A DNA stretch of 64,000 nucleotides, taken from NCBI RefSeq assembly GCF_021018805.1, contig NC_086248.1:57107485-57171484 (forward strand), given 5' to 3'. Shown here piece after piece: positions 11,406-24,300 of the stretch; position 1 is the stretch's first letter; every line of letters starts with the position of its first letter. The stretch comes from Prinia subflava (taxonomy: Eukaryota; Chordata; Aves; Passeriformes; Cisticolidae). Below the pieces are notes generated by a model. The model was not told where the DNA came from and did no database searches. It saw only the letters and a list, made by a program, of their open reading frames with translations. A program made the translations under genes and the position numbers.

Positions 11406-13644
11406 TAAACAGTTGGTAATGGTGTACGAAAGTTTCCCTTGCACTACAGAAGTTTGATCCAGACTGGGCCAGTCCCATTTTCCGTTTCCCCCATTTCCCA
11501 CCATTCCCTCTGCAGCCAGCCCAGAGGGAGCTGCGCCAGGCAGGTGGGTTTCTTAGGGACACTTCCCAAGGAGTTGTGCTGCTGACTGGCCCAGCTATTT
11601 GTACATACACATCTGGGCCTTGCCACTCTCATACCCCTTCCCTCCACACAGCTGAGTATTCTTCAGGGAAATATAGTCTGTTGAAGCTGGTTATGCATCC
11701 AGCTCTCTATGAGGTAAGATTCAGGCAGCCTACAAATGCCTGGGTTAAAAGTGGGCAATAGTTTCAAGAGCAGGCACTGAAGTCACTCACTGCTGTCAGA
11801 TGCAGATCATATCACTGATATTGCTCAGAAAGGCACCCCCAGACAGGTAGCCCTGTTCCACCTAACCCTGTTAGGCACAGCCCAAACAAAGAGACCATCT
11901 GAATTTACACAGGAGAAATAATTTCATGTTGGTGGTTCATGGATCAAACAACTCCAAAATGGCAGCCTTGATGACCTGGGGAAGGGAAGCAGAGCCCTCC
12001 AACATGCATTGACAGAACTGTTGTAATGATAAGAGAAAGTATTGAAAATACACCATCATCAAGTCTCTCACTTCTCCAAGCTCTCCTAATTATAAATATG
12101 AAAAAGGCCGATTTAAGTTTGAAAAGATGGAGCTTAAGCCAAACTGACCTACAGCTCCACTGGTAACAATACAAGAGAAAGAAAACCCAAGTGTGATTAA
12201 AGAAAGAACACACCACCAGGGTCTACCTATGTATTCTGATCTTTGTCATCAAACATTGGTTCTAATTTTGAGTGACACGACTGAGGTATTAACCATCACA
12301 GCAGGAAAGGGTCTCACCAGGCTGGTGAGCAGCATACAGAATAGTGTAAGAAAGATTCCAGACGTGAGATGTGGGATTTGGAATACCCACTTCATATCTT
12401 TTATTGAAATTGCTGAATACTTTATATTACACTATTTTGATTCAAAATGGAGTTTTTATAAAAAGAAACCATTGTTGAAACTAAGCCAGCCAAAAGGAAC
12501 AACAAAAAGTTTCAAAAAATTCTGACCAATGCATTTTCTTGTACAGTGCTTTGAAACCCTATCATTGTCCATAAATTTATTTAGGAAACACCTGGAGAAG
12601 AGCAAGACTGCTAGAGAAAAACTGACTTGCATTTATTACCAGCAACATTTCAAATCAATGACCATGGCCAGGATCATAGAACACGGACTAGAAATTAGGC
12701 TATCAGTAAATATTGGCCCAAATTTATTTTCTTGAAATTAATACCAGGGAAAAGCATTATGCAGACTAGGGCTCCTCTAGTCCTTGGGTTTTTCTTGGTG
12801 ATGACAAACTGGGCAGTGCAGATTGTACTCAGGAACTCTGCCTCTATGCCATTGAAAACGCTGGTTCTCTGTGCAGTTGGCCTAGTCCAGCCATAATCAA
12901 GGAAAAAAAAATAAATCTTTGGGTGCTTGTCAGCTGCTTAGGCAAATACTGATGCAGTCAGTCATATGACCAGTACCAAAAAAAAAAAAAGTCCATGCGA
13001 AGAACAGCAACCACTTCAGGCTAAAGCTATACAAAATTGTACCTTTCAGTCCACACCTTCGAACCAATGATCTGTTTAAATTAGAATGGATATTCAAATT
13101 TACAGGATAAATTAGACCAGTTCCAAAATTTACATCAAATCATCCCAACACACTAAAGTTATACTTTTCCTTGTCTCACAATGGGTGAGCCCATAGAAGA
13201 ATACCCTGCCGGCAGGAAGAACACGTTACTATTAAGCAAACCTGAGTAGTGAGGATCAATAAATACAAGGAGTTAAAACAATAGTAGTCAGACAACTTGA
13301 GTCTCAGAAGCCAGGGGCTTCATGGAGCCTTAATCCTTTCCTTTCAAAGGTTTCTCTTTTTTAAGCAAGCATTTAACATCTATGCTGAGACTTAAAAAAC
13401 AAAAAGTGTCCTGGCTAGAGAGAGTCAACTAACTCAGCCAACTGGATGTCTGAAATCCAGTCATTACTGAACAGATCATTGTAAACAACCAAGAAATCTT
13501 TCTCTTTTTCCCTTTTCAATGGTTTCTTGTTAAAGGCAAAATTCAGAAAAATCTTTCAGGCTGAAGTCCTCGTATTTGGTTGGAAATGTTGTCCCATTAT
13601 ATATAATATCTCTATATATATTTGATTAGGCACAAGAGGGCTTA
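11385..13644 (-). other. IGF2R: IGF2R 3' UTR (last part of exon 48)
   Basis: The region runs from just after the stop codon to the inferred poly(A) site. It has no long open frame on the coding strand and is AT-rich, with runs such as A13 near 12979-12991 and an ATATAT tract near 13599-13620. Internal AATAAA hexamers on the minus strand occur at 12723-12728, 12632-12637, 12577-12582 and 12400-12405 and could give shorter alternative 3' ends. The 3' limit is inferred from the hexamer at 11400-11405. Confidence 0.65.
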
Positions 13645-15318
13645 TTAAATATTCAACAGGTCCTCATCACTATCATCATGAAACGATGCTGTATTTGTAG
13701 AGTTCTGTGCCTGCTGCTGGCCTGGCTTGGCTATTGCTTTCCTTTCCTGTCCTCCATTCAGTAAATATGATTTGTTATCACTGCCAAAACTGTGTGGCTT
13801 CTTTTGTGGGTGCTTGCTCTTGTCTAGTCCTCTTCCTGTTTGAATCTTTACATCTGGAATGGTTAACACTTCATCCTCACTGTCCAGGTCATCCACATGG
13901 AGAGAGGTAAGGGCTTCAGATGTAACAGACTTGGTAGCAATGTGACCATTCTCCTGCCCGCCTTTTCCTGTTCTTGGATTTGTTGCTGCGACTTCCTCCA
14001 TAAGCCACTCTGTCTCATTCTCATTAGCTTCTTCTTCACTGTTTATCTGCAAGAAAAGCGGAGACTGCATCTGCCACTCTAGACCGACACACGCACACTG
14101 ATCTCCCCGCTCGCCAGGCCCCACAGCACGCACACCTTGCGTTAAGGTAGCTGTGAGAGAGCAAACACAGCAAGAGCATCACTTTCCACTGGGCTGAAAC
14201 AGACTTTGTTCTCTTCTTGCACATTTACATATTATTTGGTGATTTATGGACTGCTTTTCATTTCCTCAACTCTATCTCCCTTTCCCATTTCACAATATAA
14301 AAATATATATACATATATATACATCAGCTATGAGGCTTTCCTGATGCCACACCGTATGGTTTCCATGCACTAAAGGAACTAGGAATTAAGGAGGTTATTT
14401 ATTTATTAACAAAAGCTTCAAATTAAGAAATCTTGACAAGAAACAAATTTGCTTTTGTCACTGTATTACCTTTGTGTATTTGTAGGAAACACCAGATGAT
14501 CTTCTGCAGCAGTTTGTTATCTTGTTTATTACAATTTCCCTAAACAAAGGAAAGAATACTACATTAGGAACACTATATCCACTTATTAGCCCTCACTTTT
14601 CTTCACTGGATTTTTAACAACATCAACACAAAGCATGTCAACAAATGAGCTTCAACCTATCACACTGACGCTGAATCACTCTATCAAAACCCAGTCTGGG
14701 ATGATTTATATCTTCCCCCTTGCTACAGCTTGAGGCCAACTGTTCTGAAACCCCTGTGGCCGTCATATCTAAGGGAAAGACGCCCCAAAAGTTGTCTGGA
14801 AAGCAGAGGAACAGCAGGACTTGCACTTTTTCCTTGACACTGTTATATGGATCTAGCCTGACTCCATGAAAGGACAGGGATATCAAATCCTAACAAATAT
14901 TATCATACTGTTCTATGCTCTTTAATTAGCAGTTGCCCACAAGAGAGGCTAGACCAACTCAGTTGTACATCCCAGCCCTCTTTACATGGGCCTTCAGACA
15001 ATAATGGAGAATTTCAAGGAACCAGCAATTTGACAGTTGATGCTGACAGCTAAAAACCAGCATGCAAATCTCTCATGTTTACTATTTTACTTTCATTTCT
15101 GGCAGAAAAACAAGTCCTGACAAGGAAACTTCTGAAGCTTCTTAATTTCTTACCTCCTCTCTTTTTTGTAGAACAGCAAGATTATGAGACACACAGTGAG
15201 AACAACCAGGAGGATACTAAGCACAGCACCAACAGCCTGGCTTCTCCTTGAAAGACCTTTATGTATTTGGGTCTCCTCATCTGTCTGGTGCTGACTGTTT
15301 CCTGGATCACTGGTTGAT
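13645..15318 (-). CDS. IGF2R: IGF2R exons 46-48: stalk, transmembrane helix and cytosolic sorting tail
   Basis: Exon 46 is 15154-15318, exon 47 is 14470-14539 and the coding part of exon 48 is 13645-14046. The helix (about 15171-15236) reads [20 protein letters not shown] and is followed by YKKERR, giving the type I topology. Exon 47 has a CC pair near the membrane, a palmitoylation site in mammals, and YKYTK, so that YTKI across the 47/48 junction forms a YxxPhi endocytosis motif. Exon 48 contains [11 protein letters not shown]. It ends with [12 protein letters not shown], the acidic-cluster dileucine recognised by GGA adaptors, with His to Asn one residue before the end. Confidence 0.96.
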
Positions 15319-18300
15319 CTAGCAATGCAAATTGAAAAGATAAATTCTATTGGTAATTTTTGTTAGACTGGATTAGAAACAGCAGATTAAAAGAAGACAT
15401 GACATTCCATCCTGTCATTCTAACCTAATAGCTGTACGAACTGAATTTAGGGGATTTCATCTAAATAAAAACAACTTGAAAAACACAAATATATGTACTG
15501 TGCCTACATCCCAGTGTGCTATCAAACAGTGCATGAAACTACAGTCAAGACCACAGAGCACAATTAAGCACTCTGGAGTTTATACAGCAGCAGTTATTCC
15601 ATACAAAGCTGCTGTTTTAGAATCAAATCTGCACTTGAGCAAGTTGCAACAGCTACAGAAATTATCCACCTTTCATCTCACTATGGCACTGCACACACCA
15701 AACTCCCTCAATAGGTTTAAATCAGAATCAAGAGTTTGCCTGTGCTTTCAAGCTAGCAGCCAGGAAGCAAACGCTCCCAGGAGCAGTCACTCCATTTTTC
15801 ACAGTGAGGCTGCCTACCTGTCAAGAACACTGTAAGCACCTAGATACAGACACTCTGCTTTCGACACTGTCCCCTCACTCATCAGTAGATGAGCTGATCA
15901 TATTTAGTTGCAGAAATACTCCATTGTTCCTTGAAGACCTGTAATGATTTTCCATTCCAGGCTAAAGAATTGGGCAGATAGAGGGGAAGGGCAGTCTTTG
16001 TCACAGCTTCAGTTTTCCAGACAGTAAGGCAAGGGGGACCAAACACCTCATCCACAAATTGTTTGCTCCTCTCAGTAACATGAAACAGCATGTTCTGTCA
16101 GCTACAGTAGGTTTTACTTAGTGAAAACAATGATATCAGTTCCACTGTGCCTCTCCAGCACCAGATCAGTTTGGCAAGTGTTAATTTAGTAGTCATGTGC
16201 CAAACACTGCATACATGATCATCAATTTATCTATAACCCTACTGCTTTTTTAGCTTTTCCCCTTCTCCCAATCACTTCGAAAAAATCCTTTCACTGAGAA
16301 GTGCTGACAAAAGCTGCTCTCAGAAAACAGTCAAGTACTCACATTAATGGACACACAGCAGATGTGTACCAGGTAAATAAATACTGACAATCTGCTGTCT
16401 CGTGAAGGAATTCAGGGATGCCTTCCTTCACTTCTGGATTGCAGTGGAAGAAAATGGTTGAAGACACAAACTTGGATTTATCTTTACCACATCTGGAGTC
16501 AGATGAAAATATGACATCCAAATCATCATCTACAATGAGAAGAAAAAATTGTAGATTACTACTTTCTTAAGAACAGTCTGTAAACACTAGACTCTGGGGA
16601 AAAAAAGTAACTAAAGGAAATCATTGCTTATGCAGCACAAGCACAGAAAACAGGAGATTAAAGTCTTCTATTTTGCATCGTTTTTACCAAAGTCTTTCAA
16701 CTTCAAGTCTTTCAGTCTTCAAGTATCAAGCCCTAACCCCTATTAAGCCATATTTGCAACTGAGCTTACACAGAAAAAAAAAAAAAGGAAAAAAAAAAAA
16801 AAGAAATCTAAATTATGCTAGACAGACTTTGGATAGCTTTACAGAAATGGATTAGCATAGATGTTAGGAACCAAGAACCATTTTCTGAGGAAGCAATTCA
16901 CAGAGTATCAAGCAATTCTATCTGGTGAGCACTTACCATCAACGTAGTATTTGGCGTTTCTGGCAGAACCGACTCTCCGAACGCGCCGTTCATTAGTTTT
17001 CACCTGGCAGATGTTTGCTCCAAAGCACTCTGGGAAACTTGAGTTTGTTATACCAGAAAGTTGAATTTGATACACATATTTATCACCATTTATCCGTACA
17101 TCACCAGAAGCTGTGTACAACCTGAGGAAACAAAGGAAAAATCTGTTCTTAAGTCCAAACTCACGGGTTGGGTTATTCCCAAAACAAAAGACTGGCAACA
17201 GTAGTAGATGCTACCACTGGCTGATTCCAGAGCAAGCTGAGTGATATATAGCATAAATACAATCCTTAGCAAGCACTGAAAGCAGATTTTTCCAGCTATA
17301 TGGCCCTCAGTGTGTAAATCCCTCCAAAGGTTTAAGATAGTATGAAGACAACAATATGATTCAGTGGCTCAAACACACTACTGACTGTGAGAACCATATG
17401 TTGTGCTCTGTAGCTATGAAAAATGGCACAATTTAGCAATCTTCTCCAGAAAGCTAACTAGTTCTACTGTTCTGTTGTTTTGGGGGTTGTCTGAGTTGTT
17501 TACTCACTTGGAATAAACATCCCCTAAAGAAAAGTTTTTCCCAGTTGCAGGATTAATGACTGTTCCATTCACCACCTCTACCTCCTGCTGCTTCACAGCA
17601 CAAGCTGCACGTGTGTCCCACGTGATGTAGTAAGCACAGTTTTCTTCATCAAACCTGCCAAATGAAAGAGAGAGCTGATGATTCCAGGAAAGTGTGACAA
17701 GTTTTTTAGCATCTTGAGAAAAAGAAAAGACAACTGCCAACCCACACGTGACAATGTCCTGCCTAATCATCACACCTAGAGTAAGCTAAAATAGTCAAGT
17801 AGCACTCAAAAAAAGCTACCTGAAAAATTACATTGGATTTTTCTGCAGCTGCATGATTTTAGACGACCTGGCTGAACTTCCTGTTGAAAATTCCAGAATT
17901 CCCACAGTGTACCAAGGGGTGTTATTAATATATTTTCGCTAGCAAACATATCAGGCTGCTTTTCTGCAGGATGTTAAACTTGCCTTTTATTTAAGCAGGA
18001 GAAGAGGTATAAGCTAATATCCTGGTTTTGGCCACAACAAGGTAATATCTTTGCAGTAGCCAGGAAGGGCCATGGCCAACACCCAGAGGTTATTCTATAC
18101 CAGCTCACATCATTGCTAGGGACAGAGGGAAGGACATCTTTTCTAGGGAGAAGGGGTCCCTCCTGGGCCAACACAGCATGGCAGAGGGACTCCAGTCATG
18201 TATCATTGTCTTGTTTGAATCATTCAGCTCCTTCTCGTATCCTCTGTCACTGGTATTGCTGCTGTTACTGTTTCTCTTCTTATCTCATTTCTGTTTCCAG

Positions 18301-21300
18301 TAAATTGTTATATCAAGACATGATCTTTGCCTTTTGTGTCTCCACTTCTGATTAAATACACTGTATTAAGGCAGAAACAAACCCTGCTTTATTAGCTCAA
18401 TCACTTACCTACAGAAAATGTTCTTTAATAAACAGTTTTTGAAAAGAGTTAAAAGTGGTTGTACAATGACACTGGCAACTGACAGTGAAACCAACAGCAT
18501 CCAAGTCATTGTTAGATCTAATTTGAAAGAAGAATGCTTAAATTTTTTCCAAGAATTTTTAAGATAAATACAAAATACAATGTTTATGGAAATTGACAAT
18601 TGCACAAACTCCAGAAGACCCTATATCTTGAAAGTACAGACCACAGATTATTTTAGGGACTACCCAACAGAGCAGACAGTCCCTGTTGAGAGATTTAAGG
18701 GTTTACTAGAGAGGTACAAAAGAATCAGCCATGAAGATCAGTGATCAATTTATTACTCACCTCTGCAGCATAGGCATGCCAACTGTTTTTGCACATTTCA
18801 GTTCTATAATTGTTGTTACTTTCTTATTTTTCCTACATTCTTGTCCACTGGAATAACTAATATACACTGTATCACCTAGAAGAAAAAATGGTGATGAAAG
18901 GTTTTCATAAGCAGCTGTAAGAAATTTCCTTTGCTCATCCCCTAGAACCTCCTTACTTACAGCATTCTTTTCCCCAGCATCCACCATATATCAGTTATAA
19001 TAATTTGAGCCATTCACACTTGTGATCATTTAAAAAACACAGGCAATACATGTCAGTACTTTTTTAAAGGGATGGAAAATTTCCCTGAGCACGAATTTGA
19101 AAAATATTCCTTAAACTAGAAGCTTGAGTAAAATTGAGATTATTGGTTTTCATTCATTTTCCTAAGAGTGGAGCCAATTAATCATCCTTCATATGCTGTT
19201 CTGCTTGAAGAAGTTAGTAGATGCAGAGTAAGTCTTTTCAAACTGGATGAACAAAATTACTTTCCCTCTCACAACTACAGAACCACAGATGGGCTGAGGT
19301 TGGAAGGGACCCCTGGAGGTCATCTGGTCCAAACCCCTTGCTCAAGCTGGATCACTTGGAGCCAGCTGTCCAGGACTATGTTCAGACAGCCTTTGAATAC
19401 CTCCAAGGTAGGAAATTCCACAACCTCCTTGACAATCTGTGCCAGTGTTTGGGTATCCTGACTGTAATAAAAGAGTTTCTTGATGTTCAGATAGATAATT
19501 TCTTACAGCTTTAATGACAATGCTGTTTATTTGCTTCAATGTTTTCTCATGGCTTGAATGTCACATTCTGTTTTCATTTTTAAACAGAAGATTTACAGAT
19601 AAAAATATTTCAAAATAAAGGTTTCAGCATAATTTAAGAACTGCTACAGCCAGGCTGTAAGATTTAAACCTTTAATCTCTAGCTCTTTACAGGAACAAAA
19701 AGTAACTCTACCTGTCACATTCAGCTTCTGTGTATGAACGAGTCCAAGAACTTGAACATCTCCATTGTGGCTTTTCCTGCAAATACTGGCTCTTTCAGGG
19801 CAGCCTGTGGGTCCCTCGTGTACCCTCTGACAGAGGTTCACGTAGTACCTATACAGAACATAGTAGACAAAAACCTCTCTTTAAAATTCATTTAGGCTAA
19901 ACTGAAGAAGTGATACACAAACTTTAGAATCTTTATGGGAAGCTAGACAGGTTTGCAAGAAACTAAATCTCAAATCAGCTGACAGAATGAAACATGTACT
20001 AAGGTTTGGCAGATCACCTCTAACTATCATTTTCAGATGAAAGACTGCAAAAAAAAAAAAAAATTGATCATTTTCCAGATTAGGTCACTAGTTAATTTTG
20101 ACCTAGGTCCAAACTAGAAATTAGAAGAGAGTCAAGAATTATCCTATAGTTTTTTCATTTATAAAAGTTGTAGTGCTACCCTAAATTCAGCATCTCCTTG
20201 GAGTTATACCAGCTCAGATATGTTAGAGCAGAGAACTGCTAGCAAGGTGGTGAATGAAGAGTTTTGTTACCCCACAGTTTATCATAAGTTTAGAATTAGA
20301 TGCTGTCATCCTTGCCAGTTCATTTCCTAACTGGAGGAGGGAGGCTGGAGACGTCAACCTCCTGACATCTGTATTTCCACTATGCTAATATATTGAGGAA
20401 TAGGGGTGAACAGCCTCAGTTAAATGCCCGAAAATAAGTTATAAATTTGAGTCAAAAAAGACAGTTAAGTAATTAAGACTTTTCTTTAACAAGATTAAGA
20501 ATCAAAAAATAGCATTTAAACAACAAAATTACATTTTTAAGATAGCAGTTTAAATAGGAAGTTTTGAAACAGCTTTCAGATTAGACATTTTCATCCTTTA
20601 AAAAGGGTTTACCAACAGAGGGAAAGGGTGAGAATGTGATTACTCAGGTTCCTTTCTCCATTTTTTTTATTTATATGAAGTGTTAAGCACTGACAGTTTT
20701 AAGACACTGAGCAGGGACTAAACAGAAATACTCTGCCACATCACAGTTGTACTGATAAGCAAGCTGCTCTCTGAGTTGCTCATTACTTACGAGTTCCCAT
20801 TGTGGACGAAGATCCATGATCCTGTCAGGGAAGACAGCATTCTCAAGTCATATGTTCTGTGTTTTTGGACAAACTTGCACTCCATTTTCTTGGGAGGACA
20901 AACAGCTTGAGTCTTCCATTCAAATGTCACAGCACAACCAAGAGTCTCACTGAGAAGGTATGGACTCCCAACACCAGCATTTTCATCACATGTAAAGATA
21001 ACAGTAGATTCCTTTCTTGCAGTTGCTATAAGGGGAAAGGTCAGAAAAAAAAGAAAAAGCATATTTTACAAGAGGTCTGCAAGCATGTAAAGATTTTAGT
21101 GCAGCTAAATCTCTGTGTTAGCTAAGACCCTTGTACATAAAGTATAGGAAGTACTTACTGCTGCTACAGAATCCCCACTTTTCATCTCCCTGGTAGTTTT
21201 CAGTTGTAGCACACCATGGCCTATTCTTCCCTTCTGTAATACATTCCTCATAGGTCTTCCCTTTGTACTTGAAGGGGATCACACAGACCTCTCCCTTTTC

Positions 21301-24300
21301 AGTCACTGAGAAGGAAAGGTATAATCTCATAACTACACACAGTAGAGTAGGGGGCATATCCGTATTCAGAATGTTATTCAAAGCCTGTACTTCAATACTA
21401 TAGAAAGATCAGTGGCAGAGAACAAATACTGAAACATTGAATTTAAACCCAATTAGAAAACCAGAGGTAGCATACAATTAGCTACAATCATCCCTACAGA
21501 GAAGTTGCACTGTCTCTTCCAGGGAGATACATGTTGATGTCTTAGATTAGTATGACACTTGTGATTTAGCAAAACTACATGTTTCTATTGCTATATGTAA
21601 AATCTTTGTTGCTTCCTCCCATCAGAACAGAACCTCATATTTTAAGGGACAAGTTTTGAACATAAAGAAGGGGTCTGCTCTGATCTCACCTGGAGGGCAC
21701 CGATCACCTCCTGTGTATCGCAAGATGACTGTTTCATCCTGATGGCTGTAGTCCATTCTCATCTCCTTTATGTTTCCAAAAGATGACATGCCACTTTTAG
21801 ATGTCAGACACACTGCCCCATCTCTGCATTTTCCCTGGGGCAAGCCTACACTGCACACACCAATGTGGTAATTGTTGGATCCAGCAAATACCTGTGTAGA
21901 CAACCAGAAGCATCACAGCAAGTCTAGAGGCAATACTTACAAAATCACACAAGTGCTTCGTAAAACAAGTCCCAGCAGGCACTTGTCCAATGCAGGAGGA
22001 AAAGATAGATAATTTTGGAAGTCTGGCCTTTCTTAATATGACAAAACTGCAGATAAAGCACACAGGACTACAGATAAAATATGTTCAGCAGACCTGCTTT
22101 CTCATTCAAGATTCTGTCAAAGGTGGAGATTTCTCATTCCTTTACCATCACTGTGTCCATTAACTTCACTCTCAAAAACATTAAAATGTTATACCCTCTA
22201 CTATTATTCCCTCTGTCAGAAGCCAAACAAGTATCATTACTGACCACAGCACGTTTCAGCCTTTTCTCACACAGAATGCTTGAAAGAAACCCTTCCTGCA
22301 GTTTTAAAATGTTGCTAGCCATAGGCAATTATAAATAAATAAATAAATGTCACACCACAAGAAGGCATTACCTCGAATGATCTTCCAGAAAGGCTGGTCA
22401 GGTTAAATGTATAGTGTAGCTGTTCATCAATCACAGAGCAGCCTAAAGTTTTCACTTTATCAGGACACACAAGTGGAGTTTCCCACTCAAACACAAATGT
22501 GCAGTCAACTTTCCTTATCATCTTTGGCTTACCCTGTTACCAAAGAACACAGGAAGACACGTTTAACTTTTGGAGAGTTTGTTGTCTCCGCACTTTCCCC
22601 CTTCCCCAATAGTTAACCTCAGTTACTACCATGGCTAGACTTCATTGATTGTAGGACAAACACTGTATTTATAACCAATACCAAAAAAACTTTCAAGGGA
22701 AGTGCCTTCTACCTAGCTCTAGAAAACAATTAAAGTAACAAGCTTTCTTCTTAATTAAGGTTGGGATTTTGATGTTCAGCTCAGTTGCAAGCAGCAAAAG
22801 TCTGAGAGCTGTGCTTCTTGATGGCAGAGGACATTAAGAAATTTCACTGAGTTAAGGTTTAAAGAGTTTAAAAGTTTATTTTACTTTACCATGTTTTAAT
22901 CTTAAATATTAGTGTAATATTCAGAGCTGCTTCAAGTTTCAGCTCCTGCCCTGTGTTGATGGAAAACAGTTTCATGATCTTCAACAAGCTCTAGTTTGAC
23001 AAACATATCTAAGTGTTTCCCTACAGTTTGTTGAAGCATTAAAAAAATTCAAGAAATGGTAGATTTATATCACCATGCAAACTCAATTTAGTGTTCAGGT
23101 GTTGACACAAAATAAAAACATAAGTAACTAAATGCAAATTTTTAAAGTTGTGTGTGATTATGCAAAAGCATATGGGGAACACTTCACAGTAACACCTGTA
23201 CAGTTACACTAGTTCTTGTGTTAGCTTGAGGTACAAGTACAAACTTTAGGATCTAAACAAGGTGCAATACTGCAGTAAGTTTAATGTCAGTAAGTTATCA
23301 TTGCATGACTTCTGTGGAATCTGATCCTTGACTTCATCAGAACTTGTTACTCACAAGCCTAAAGTTCATGCACTCAATAAAACTTTGGCCAGTCAAGAAA
23401 ACAAATATGATACTTCTTGAATTGAGTCCATCTATACGTTATAGAAACAAATCCTTGACCTAGTTTTAAACAAAGCTCATCTGGTTACTACCCACTTTCC
23501 ATTACACTCCAATATCAACGTAAGTTTAATAGATGCCTTACCAGACTAGTTCCTTGGCTGCAGTGAAATACAATAACAGAAGTATAGTTCAACCTGTTGT
23601 TTATCTGACAAGGAGTAGCGCTGTTGTAAGTGATATAAACTTCATTTACTGCCTTATTGAACTGGGGAGGTTCAGTAACACGACCAATATCCTACACAAG
23701 CAAAAACATGTATTAATAGAATTACAGGACATACCTAGATTCCAGATCTGCCCAGAGATTCAGATCAATTCAGATTCATCTGCTTGGTTTACACGGGAGC
23801 ACAACTATTGCACTTTTGAAAACTGCATTCTATACTCAAAGAACAGCCATTATGTTTCAATCCTGACAATACAAGTTGAGCAACTCAAAACAGATTTTGA
23901 CTAAACTTTACAAAAGCCAGGGAGTTTCTGCCTCTTAGAGGTAGATTCTTCTTTACATTTATGTGCCGAATTACCAACACATCACTTAAAACAACATTAA
24001 CAATGGAGTAAGGTTCCTAGATGAATATGGAAATTTGTGGAAAACAGTCACAGCTTTTTATGTCTGTCTTCTAGAGCCTGCAAACAAGTCTTCAAAAGCA
24101 AAAGCCAAGAACTCTCAAGGTAATGACACAGATAAGTTAGTCAATCCTCTGTAACAACCTTGCTATATATGTAGCTGTCAAGTTCTTACATGAAAGGCCT
24201 AAGTGCATTTTGAAGCACACTAGCACCTAGACTGCTTCCAACTGCAACAGGCTGCCACAAGATCAACTAAGCCACAGAATGGCTAAGACATTCTGCTTCC

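Noticed and set aside
10975..11408. Overlapping Pro/His/Ser-rich plus-strand frames in the intergenic gap
   Set aside because: Open frames in two phases over the same GC-richer patch suggest composition rather than coding. No start context or domain was found.
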